A stretch of DNA of 64,000 nt, taken from assembly GCA_016793165.1 (NCBI GenBank), contig JAEULA010000079.1:1-64000 (forward strand), read 5' to 3'. This DNA is from Alphaproteobacteria bacterium. GTDB taxonomy: Bacteria; Pseudomonadota; Alphaproteobacteria; CACIAM-22H2. A program made the translations under genes and the position numbers. A model generated the notes under the pieces. It was not told the origin of the DNA and ran no database searches. It saw only the letters and a list, made by a program, of their open reading frames with translations. Within the stretch, counting starts at the first letter, position 1; the number at the start of each line of letters is the position of its first letter. Positions 35,299 to 42,529 of the stretch are shown here, in pieces.

Positions 35299-36024
35299 TC
35301 AGGCTCGGGTCCAGAGGCTGCCGAGGTTGGGAATGATGTCTTTCAAGCCGCAGCCGCGCAGCGCGCGCCACAGCGACGCCTGGTTGCTGCTGATGACAGG
35401 TACTCCGGTATCGTTCTCGAGATACTGGAGCATCTGGAAGGTGCGGAACGTCCCGCACGAGACGAGGATCGCATCGACCTTTCCGCCGGCCATGCGGAAG
35501 ACCTCGCGGCCCATGCGATACGACACGTCGTCGCCATGCAGGCTCGAATCATAGGGATCGGTGAGCTGCAACCCCTTCATCGCCCTGACGCCGACCTGGT
35601 GGGCCTCTAGGTACGTGCCCAGCGCCGCGTTGACCGAGTCCGTGTAGGTCGAGCAGACGGCGACCCGCGTCGCGCCGACGGCGCGCAGCGCGTCGATCAT
35701 CGCTTCCATCATCGTGATCGCGGGAATGTTGGTTGCGTCGGTGATCTGGCGGACAACCTCGGCATTGCGCCCGGTGCCTTCAAGGAAGATCCCCGGTGCG
35801 CCGCACTGCACGATGATGTCGACCTTGGCCGTGGCCAGCTGCTTCGCCGCCGTAACGACCTGCTCCATCATCACCTTGAGGCCGCCCTGGTCGACCTTGG
35901 GCACGATCGTGCGTGCGTCCGCATAGGCGACGCCGACGGGCGTCACGGTGCGCCATTCCTCCGCGCCTTCGATCGCGGTGGCCGGGCGGATCTGGCCGAT
36001 ACGTGCTCGCCATCCTTGCAACAT
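35299..36024 (-). CDS. Asp/Glu racemase superfamily protein, maleate isomerase/AMDase-like
   Basis: 241 aa. Two Cys in the expected positions, C74 (VQCGAPGIF) and C190 (VSCGTFRTF), match the catalytic pair of maleate cis-trans isomerase and the related decarboxylases and hydantoin racemases. It catalyses isomerisation, racemisation or decarboxylation of a small dicarboxylate; sequence does not settle which. It sits 35 nt upstream of dppC-like in the same operon and 55 nt downstream of the binding protein gene. Confidence 0.85.
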   Translation of the reverse strand: MLQGWRARIGQIRPATAIEGAEEWRTVTPVGVAYADARTIVPKVDQGGLKVMMEQVVTAAKQLATAKVDIIVQCGAPGIFLEGTGRNAEVVRQITDATNIPAITMMEAMIDALRAVGATRVAVCSTYTDSVNAALGTYLEAHQVGVRAMKGLQLTDPYDSSLHGDDVSYRMGREVFRMAGGKVDAILVSCGTFRTFQMLQYLENDTGVPVISSNQASLWRALRGCGLKDIIPNLGSLWTRA

Positions 36025-36078
36025 GTCGTCCTCGCTCTCGTAGGTGATCGAACGGCGCGGGTCGTGCGACGTCGCGTG

Positions 36079-37710
36079 TCAGCGCAGCCCGAGGCCGGGA
36101 TAGTCGAAGAACACGGAAGGCGCCGCGGCCAGTCCGGTCACACGCTCACGGTAGATGCGCGGCAGGCGGTCCTGGTAGAGGAACACCCAGGGCGCCTCCG
36201 CGGCGACGAGCTCCGCCGCCTCGACGTACAACGCCCGCCTCGTCGGCGTGTCGAGCGCGACGCGCGCACGGTCGAACAGGGCGTCGAGCTTCTCATTCCG
36301 GAACCACCCTCGATTGACGCCCTGCGGCGGCTGCTGCGCGCCGCCGAACATGCGCTCGAGCCAGTACGGCGTCTCCACGCCGGTAGCCCAGCCGTTGAGC
36401 GAGCCGTGGACGTCGTCGCGATAGCCAGGCCCCTCGGCCGCCACGAGCGCAGCGAACTCGAGGAATTGCGGTACGAGGTTGACGCCGACGGCGCGCAGAT
36501 CCTGCTGGATCAGCGCGATGACCTGAGGGGCCAGAGTGAGGCCGGGACCGCTGTTCGGCACGTAGAGGCGCATCGTCACCGGCATCGCGATGCCGGTGGC
36601 CGCCAGAAGCTGCCGCGCCTTCGCGGGGTCGTAGCCATAGGGCTGGGCCATCCCGGGACTGAATATTTCGTTGCCGCCAGGCACGGGGCCGCCGAGCGGC
36701 GCCACCTGTCCGCCGGTGAGCGCGACGATGGCCTGACGGTTGATCGCGAAGTTGAGCGCGCGCCGGAAGTCGGCATTCGCCGTCGGCTGCACGCGGGTGT
36801 TGAGACGGACGAAGTACTGGTTCGGCGGTTCGGGATACTGGATGGCGATGCCCGGTTTGCCTTGGAGCTGCTGCACCTGCTGCGCATTGGCGCTCGGGAT
36901 CACGTCGATGTCGCCCGTCTGCAGCGCCGTCGCCATCGTCGTCGGATCCGGGATCTGCCGGAAGACGACGCGCTCGACCTTGACGGCGCCGCCCCAGTAG
37001 CGGGCCCATCGCCTGAGATCGAGCTGTTGTCCCTGCACGAACCGGTCGAGCGTGAACGGACCGGTGCCCACCGGATTTGCCCCGAGCGCATCGCCCTTGT
37101 GCTCGGACAAGGCGCGCGGACTGACGATGCCCATGCGCCGATCGGCCAGCAGGCGGGGCAGCTCGGCGAACGGTTCCTTGAGCGCGATGACGAAGGACCC
37201 CGCGTCGGGCGCGTCGGTCGACGCGATCCAGCGGGTGAGGAAGGACATCGCACCGGCGGCCCGGGCGTCGTAGGTCGCCGAGCCCTTGTCGATGAGCCTG
37301 TCGAAATTCGCCTTCACCGCCGCGGCATCCAGCGGCGTGCCGTCGTGGAACACGACCCCGGTCCGGATCCGCATCGTGAGCATGCGGCCATCAGCCGAGC
37401 TCGACCACGACTCGGCCAGCCCGGGCGTCAGCGCCGGCGCCCCCTTCGTCTCGGAACGCATGTCCTCGCGCACGAGCGGATCGAAGATGGCGTCGATGAT
37501 CCGCAGCCCGACGGTGCCCGTCAGTCGATGCGGATCGAGGGGCGGGATCGTCCCTTCCGCCCCAATCACGAGGACGCCCGGGCTCGCGGACCACGCCGGC
37601 GCGCCGGCCATGATCGTAAGCAACAGCCCGAGAATAGCCCCAACCCACCCTCGGCGAACGCCGTTGCGGCCGCGGGCAGCGAAAAAAAGACAAACGATCC
37701 TGGCCAGCAT
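36079..37710 (-). CDS. Dpp/Opp-type ABC transporter substrate-binding protein (SBP family 5)
   Basis: 543 aa. A long N-terminal region with a hydrophobic core (residues about 22-40, ending APAWSA) is a signal sequence. The mature part shows LDPHRLTGTVGLRIIDAIFDPL, the WSSSADGRMLTMRIR segment and FHDGTPLDAAAVKANF, all typical of family 5 receptors. GGGGGAA precedes the ATG. It is the first gene of the operon and is divergent from the LysR gene over 147 bp. Ligand unknown. Confidence 0.92.
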   Translation of the reverse strand: MLARIVCLFFAARGRNGVRRGWVGAILGLLLTIMAGAPAWSASPGVLVIGAEGTIPPLDPHRLTGTVGLRIIDAIFDPLVREDMRSETKGAPALTPGLAESWSSSADGRMLTMRIRTGVVFHDGTPLDAAAVKANFDRLIDKGSATYDARAAGAMSFLTRWIASTDAPDAGSFVIALKEPFAELPRLLADRRMGIVSPRALSEHKGDALGANPVGTGPFTLDRFVQGQQLDLRRWARYWGGAVKVERVVFRQIPDPTTMATALQTGDIDVIPSANAQQVQQLQGKPGIAIQYPEPPNQYFVRLNTRVQPTANADFRRALNFAINRQAIVALTGGQVAPLGGPVPGGNEIFSPGMAQPYGYDPAKARQLLAATGIAMPVTMRLYVPNSGPGLTLAPQVIALIQQDLRAVGVNLVPQFLEFAALVAAEGPGYRDDVHGSLNGWATGVETPYWLERMFGGAQQPPQGVNRGWFRNEKLDALFDRARVALDTPTRRALYVEAAELVAAEAPWVFLYQDRLPRIYRERVTGLAAAPSVFFDYPGLGLR

Positions 37711-37829
37711 CGGTTCCCCCAACCACAGCTTCGGCCGCAACGACCCATCGGAGGCGTGATCGCTCCGGCGAACCGCACCGCGCATTCTGCGATCCACCCC
37801 AGCGATCGTCCATCCAGAAGAATGCGAAA

Positions 37830-37839
37830 ACTTATAAGT
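37830..37839. promoter_or_regulatory. Palindrome in the LysR/operon divergent control region
   Basis: ACTTATAAGT is a perfect 10-bp palindrome in the 147-bp gap between the divergent LysR gene and the transport operon. The stretch 37825-37850 is AT-rich in an otherwise GC-rich window. It is a candidate LysR-type binding site; this is inference. Confidence 0.4.
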
Positions 37840-37857
37840 CTTGATTATGCTAGCGGC

Positions 37858-38847
37858 ATGAGCGTCGCCCTCCGCCATCTCCGCGCGTTCGAATGCGTCG
37901 CCAGGCTCGGCAGCTTCACGCGCGCCGCGGAGGAGCTGAAGATCTCGCAGCCGGCGCTCACGATGACGGTGCGCCAACTCGAGGGCCATGTCGGCACGAG
38001 CCTGTTCGATCGCACCACGCGTCGGGTCTCCCTGACGCCGCAGGGCCAGGACTTGGTTCCCGTGGCGCGCCGTCTCCTCGGCGACTTCGACCTCGCAATC
38101 GAGGACGCGCGCTCCCTCGCGAAGCGGCGATCCGGCCGAATCGGCATCGCCTCTGTCATCTCCGTCTCGGTGAAGGTCCTGCCCGGCGTCATCCGCCGCT
38201 TCTGCGCCGCGCATCCGTACACGAGCGTCCACCTCTACGACGGTAACTCTTCCGACGTCCGGGGAAGAGTACGGCGCGACGAAGTGGATCTCGGCTTCTG
38301 CAGCATGGACAGCAACGATCCGGACCTCGACTTCAAACCGCTGTTCCGAGACCAGATCGGGCTGCTGGCGCGCGTCGACCATCAGCTGTTGCGCATGCGC
38401 CGCCAACTCACATGGGCGGATCTCGACGGCCACGACTTTCTCGGCCTCGCGCAGGGAACGGCCACGCGTCCGATCCTCGAGAGCGTCGTGAATCTTCCGG
38501 CTTCGGTGCGATCGCCAAACTACGAGGTATCGAACCAGTCCACGCTCGAAGCGATGATCGAGGAAGGGATGGGCGTGACGATCGTGCCGGCCCTCATGGG
38601 ATCGCGCGGCGCCAACGCGCCGCTCAGGTTCAGGCCTCTTGGCGACCCGGTGATGTGGCGCACGATCCACGTGGTGACCCGCAAGGGACGGAAGCTGTCA
38701 TCCGCCGCATCGGCCCTCGAGGACCTGCTCACCGCCGAGATCCGGCAGATATGCGGTGGCAGCCGCCTGATACAATCCCTGGATCGTCCTTTGCTAGGTA
38801 GCCGCCCCGGTCATCGCGACAGGCGAATGGGGCGTGGACGGGAGTAA
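37858..38847 (+). CDS. LysR-family transcriptional regulator
   Basis: 329 aa. The N-terminal helix-turn-helix (residues 3-62: LRHLRAFECVARLGSFTRAAEELKIS) and effector domain match LysR. Divergent arrangement with the Dpp/TRAP operon strongly suggests it controls that operon in response to the transported compound or a product. The ligand cannot be told. Confidence 0.93.
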   Translation: MSVALRHLRAFECVARLGSFTRAAEELKISQPALTMTVRQLEGHVGTSLFDRTTRRVSLTPQGQDLVPVARRLLGDFDLAIEDARSLAKRRSGRIGIASVISVSVKVLPGVIRRFCAAHPYTSVHLYDGNSSDVRGRVRRDEVDLGFCSMDSNDPDLDFKPLFRDQIGLLARVDHQLLRMRRQLTWADLDGHDFLGLAQGTATRPILESVVNLPASVRSPNYEVSNQSTLEAMIEEGMGVTIVPALMGSRGANAPLRFRPLGDPVMWRTIHVVTRKGRKLSSAASALEDLLTAEIRQICGGSRLIQSLDRPLLGSRPGHRDRRMGRGRE

Positions 38848-39140
38848 CCGCGGGCCGGCGGAAGTTCCGCCATCCTCAATCCACTGCTGCGCCTGGCCGG
38901 AGGCGCTCAACAACTCCGGCGTTAGCATCCGCCGCGAACGAGAGGCGCCGCAGCGTGACCCGCATCGGTGGCGGCGCAACTTATTCGCGGCGGACATTCA
39001 TGGAAGCTCGAACGTCGATGGATCCGTCGACGGGATCGACCCGTCTCACGACATCGCGCTATCGTCGTGATGCTGTCATGACAAGGGGTCCGCTGCCGCG
39101 CGAGGGCAAGCCCGATTCTTTCCCGCCCGGGTCGTACGAG

Positions 39141-39755
39141 ATGAAAGAACTGGCGATCCACTCGATCTTCCCGACAACAATCCAGTTCCTGGATATCGAT
39201 CGGGAATTCTCCGCGGCCGAAACTGCATTCCTGTTGGAAACCCAACGCTGCATGCAGCTATCGGAGGGAAACTTCCGCAGCAATGATCGTCGCATTCTGG
39301 ATCGCGACGCGATGTCCATTCTCAGGGGCGAGATACTGTCTGCGGCGCAGACATATCTTCACAAGGTCGTTCGCGCGAGGCCGGAAGTCCAGCCGTGCAT
39401 CACGCAATCTTGGCTGAACATCACCAAATTCGGGCAGCACCATCATCGGCACGCGCATCCGAACAGTTTCATTTCCGGCGTCCTGTACATCAATGCCAAC
39501 GAGGCCACCGACCGGATCTACTTCTTCAAGGACGGCTACGAGCAGATCCAGCCCGTTCCAACGGAGTGGAACAGACACAATGCGACGTCGTGGTACTTCG
39601 CGGTCAAGACGGGCCAGATCGTGCTGTTCCCTTCGCGTCTCTCGCACATGGTCGAAACCAAGGACAACGACGAGACGCGGATCAGCCTGGCCTTCAATAT
39701 CTTCCTGAAAGGCCCTATCGGAGACGAAAGCGCGTTGACGGCGCTTACGCTCTGA
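39141..39755 (+). CDS. Putative 2-oxoglutarate/Fe(II) oxygenase
   Basis: 204 aa from the ATG at 39141, the start fitting family members that begin just before IFPTTIQFLDI; upstream starts exist (for example 39078) without ribosome sites. The iron and co-substrate motif HAHPNSFISGVLYIN (H104, H106) and later LFPSRLSHMVE (H169) with R180 match a family of small 2OG-Fe(II) dioxygenases. Such enzymes hydroxylate proteins or small molecules. It is convergent with the PEP-CTERM gene, overlapping by 11 nt. Whether it acts on the surface proteins nearby is unknown. Confidence 0.8.
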   Translation: MKELAIHSIFPTTIQFLDIDREFSAAETAFLLETQRCMQLSEGNFRSNDRRILDRDAMSILRGEILSAAQTYLHKVVRARPEVQPCITQSWLNITKFGQHHHRHAHPNSFISGVLYINANEATDRIYFFKDGYEQIQPVPTEWNRHNATSWYFAVKTGQIVLFPSRLSHMVETKDNDETRISLAFNIFLKGPIGDESALTALTL

Positions 39756-40494
39756 CCGGGACGTCGCTGCGCCGCCGCCCGAGGTGGAGCCCCGCAAGAC
39801 CGGCTGCGAGCAAGAGCAGCGACGTTGGCGCCGGCACCGGCGTCGCGATCGCCCGTGCGACAAAGAGATCGTCAATGCTGAAGCCGCCACCGAGGTCGCT
39901 CGTGCTGATCGACAAGCCCGCGATGTCCGGCCCGCCCGGATTGGAAAGCGCCAGCGCCATCAAACCGGCACCGTCGTTCAGAACCACGCCCAACGACGTC
40001 CCGGTCGCGTCGAACGCCTCGATCGTGGTGAGGCCGGCCGCAACGAACTCTCCGATCGTGAACGCCACTACCGGTACCGCGAACCCGAATAGAATCGAGA
40101 CTGGTGACGCGAAAGAGGCGCCGTCGGAACCGCCCGTGATTACCGGGCTGCTGCCAAACGCGGCATCGTTTGCAGTGATGGCATAGCTCAAGATGTCGGA
40201 AACCAGCGCGAGAGTCCCCGGCGTCGGCGAGCCGCTCAGGGAGATCGGCGACCCGGCGACCAGACTCTGGCCGGCAAAGTAGCCGGCAAAGGCGATCGTC
40301 AACCCGTCGAAGGGCGCACCGGCGAACGCGTAGGCCGGATTGACGGTGGATTCCGGTACCTCCGAGAACGTCACAAGCGGTGATGCGTCGACGACTCCCG
40401 TTTGCGACGACAGCGTCAATGCCGCCTTCGCATCGCCGGCACAAAGAACCCCTGCAATCGCGGCGGCTGAAAGGAGCATGCGCACATGTGACAT
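39745..40494 (-). CDS. PEP-CTERM-type exported protein
   Basis: 249 aa from the ATG at 40494. A signal peptide ends near AGDAKA. The C terminus has the sorting signal VPAPTSLLLLAAGLAGLHLG followed by RRR, a PEP-CTERM tripartite tail recognised by exosortases. The body is rich in small residues, typical of PEP-CTERM proteins (for example FDGLTIAFAGYFAGQ). No exosortase gene lies in the window. It is on the same strand as, and 88 nt after, the SecA-like gene, so it may share the transcript of the giant protein locus. Confidence 0.85.
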   Translation of the reverse strand: MSHVRMLLSAAAIAGVLCAGDAKAALTLSSQTGVVDASPLVTFSEVPESTVNPAYAFAGAPFDGLTIAFAGYFAGQSLVAGSPISLSGSPTPGTLALVSDILSYAITANDAAFGSSPVITGGSDGASFASPVSILFGFAVPVVAFTIGEFVAAGLTTIEAFDATGTSLGVVLNDGAGLMALALSNPGGPDIAGLSISTSDLGGGFSIDDLFVARAIATPVPAPTSLLLLAAGLAGLHLGRRRSDVPVRA

Positions 40495-40582
40495 CGAGTT
40501 ACCCTCTAAGATTGCGCTCAATGCGATTTTCGGCCGCAGGCCCGCCAGCCATCTTCATCGTTCTCGGCGGGCATGCAACATC

Positions 40583-42529
40583 TCATTCGGGCTTTCCAGC
40601 GAATGCGATTGCGTCTCCCAGAAACTCGTCCGAGTGAAGAAGATCTCGACGCATTCGCGCATGCAGCCGCTCGGCACGCCACTGTGCGATCCTTGCAATC
40701 CTTGCGATCACAGGCCCGCCGCAATGCGCGGCAACCCGCCTCGCGGACGACAGTCCATGCCAATCCAGCAACGCGTCATCCAGTGCGACATAAGAGCAGA
40801 CGACTCCCGGGTCGCCCTGGCGACCGCACCGACCTGCGAGCTGCCGATCGATACGGCGTGACTCGTGCGGCTCGGTGATGAGGACGTGAAGTCCACCCAG
40901 CGCGGCCACGCCCTCGGCGAGACGTATGTCCGTTCCGCGTCCGGCCATGTTGGTCGCCACGGTGATCGCGCCACGGGCACCTGCCTGCGCGATGATCGAA
41001 GCCTCGGCGGCATCCTGCGCGGCGCTCAGGACCACATGGGGTAGACCGTGAGCGCGGAGCACGGCGCTCGCGCGTTCCGCACCGGCAACCGTCCGGGTCC
41101 CGATCAGGACCGGCGCGCGGCGCGCGTGGATCGACCGGATTTGCCGCGCGATGGCCTCCCACTTCTCGGTGCCCGAGACGTATCCACGTATCGCATGCCA
41201 CCGCTTGCGATCCGGCCGATGCGGGGCGATCGCGGCAACTGGAAGGCGGTAAGTCCGCCACAGTTCGCCGGCCACTTCGCGCAGCGTGCCGCTCATGCCC
41301 GCAAGGCAGCGGTACCGCCGAAAGAAGCGCTGATAGGTCATGCGCGCGGTCGTTGACCGCCGTGGCGACAACGCGAGGCCTTCCTTGCGCTCCACCATTT
41401 CCTGCAAGCCCTCGCTCCAGGTGCGGTCCGGCAGGATGCGGCCCGTGAACTCGTCGACGATCTCCGCCTTGCCATCGCGGACGAGATAATTCTCGTCGCG
41501 GCGCACGACGCGCAGCGCCGTGAGCGCCAGCTCGATCAATCGCTCGCGCTCGGCGATTTCGTTCCACGGAGGTCCCAGCGCCGCCGCCGTCGCCAAGCCC
41601 CGCTGCGCATGCGGCAACAGCGCGATGCGCCGCTCGCGCGCCAGCAACAGATAGTCGCGACCCTCGCGCATCGCCGCCGCAAGGCTCAGCGCCCGATCGA
41701 ACACCGCCTGGTCGCGGTCCTCGGGGATCTCGGCCGATAGGATGAGCGGCGTTCGCGCCTCGTCGATCAGCACGCTGTCAGCCTCGTCGACGATCGCGAA
41801 ATGCAGTCCGCGAAGCAGCGACGTCCCGCTCGCTCCGGACAGCCTCGCCACCTTGTGTCCAAATGCGCCCTGCCGCCGGCCGAGCGCCAGGCGGTCGCGC
41901 ATGTAGTCGAAGGCGAGTTCCTTGCTCGTGCATAGGGTGATGTCGCAGCGATAGGCCGCCGCGCGATCGCGGCGCTCGGTCTTCTCCGTCACGAGACCAC
42001 AGGACAGTCCTAGGCGCCGATAGAGGGGTCCCATCTCGCGCGCGTCGCGCTCTGCGAGGTAGCCGTTGACGGTCACGAGATGCGCCGGGGTGCCGGCGAG
42101 GCCCGACACCGATGCCGCCAACGCAGCGGTCAGCGTCTTGCCCTCGCCCGTCGCCATTTCGACCGCCATCCCGCGCAGAGCCGCGGCGGCGCCCAGAATC
42201 TGCGACGGAAAAGCCTGCAGGGCGAGCGCTCGGCGCGCGGCTTCGCTCGCGACGGCGAGGGCGTTGGCAAGGCTCGCGTCGGAGCGATTGGCCGTCGCGC
42301 GAAGAGCCGCGCGCGCGGCGCGGATCTCCTTGTCGAAGGCGGCTTCGTCGAGGCGCTCCATGGAGGCAATTCGGGCTTCGGCCTGAGCGAGGATCGGGGT
42401 CGGCCCCCCTCCGCGTCGCCATCGCCGCGCCGCGGCGACGGCGGCAGCCGCGGCGCGATCGAGCAGCGTCTCGCGCGGAACATGCCGCTCGGGGAAGTCG
42501 CGAAGTTGGGGAAGAACGAGATCAGACAC
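40583..42529 (-). CDS. Short SecA-like translocase ATPase
   Basis: 648 aa (bacterial SecA is about 850-900). Walker A MATGEGKT (125-132), Walker B VDEAD (247-251) with VLIDEARTPLI, motif VI-like TNMAGRGTDI (526-535) and the GRCGRQGDPG motif (566-575) are intact. After it only about 75 residues remain, so the helical scaffold/wing domains and the Zn-binding C-terminal tail are missing. GTG start overlaps the M50-HlyD gene by 8 nt. It is likely not the housekeeping SecA; a special export role for the neighbouring surface proteins is inferred. Confidence 0.9.
   Translation of the reverse strand: MSDLVLPQLRDFPERHVPRETLLDRAAAAAVAAARRWRRGGGPTPILAQAEARIASMERLDEAAFDKEIRAARAALRATANRSDASLANALAVASEAARRALALQAFPSQILGAAAALRGMAVEMATGEGKTLTAALAASVSGLAGTPAHLVTVNGYLAERDAREMGPLYRRLGLSCGLVTEKTERRDRAAAYRCDITLCTSKELAFDYMRDRLALGRRQGAFGHKVARLSGASGTSLLRGLHFAIVDEADSVLIDEARTPLILSAEIPEDRDQAVFDRALSLAAAMREGRDYLLLARERRIALLPHAQRGLATAAALGPPWNEIAERERLIELALTALRVVRRDENYLVRDGKAEIVDEFTGRILPDRTWSEGLQEMVERKEGLALSPRRSTTARMTYQRFFRRYRCLAGMSGTLREVAGELWRTYRLPVAAIAPHRPDRKRWHAIRGYVSGTEKWEAIARQIRSIHARRAPVLIGTRTVAGAERASAVLRAHGLPHVVLSAAQDAAEASIIAQAGARGAITVATNMAGRGTDIRLAEGVAALGGLHVLITEPHESRRIDRQLAGRCGRQGDPGVVCSYVALDDALLDWHGLSSARRVAAHCGGPVIARIARIAQWRAERLHARMRRDLLHSDEFLGDAIAFAGKPE

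Noticed and set aside
37693-37717. Exact GGAAC-N16-CGTT match on the minus strand
   Set aside because: It straddles the binding-protein start codon, so transcription would start inside the gene. About half such match is expected by chance in the whole window; no stress gene follows.
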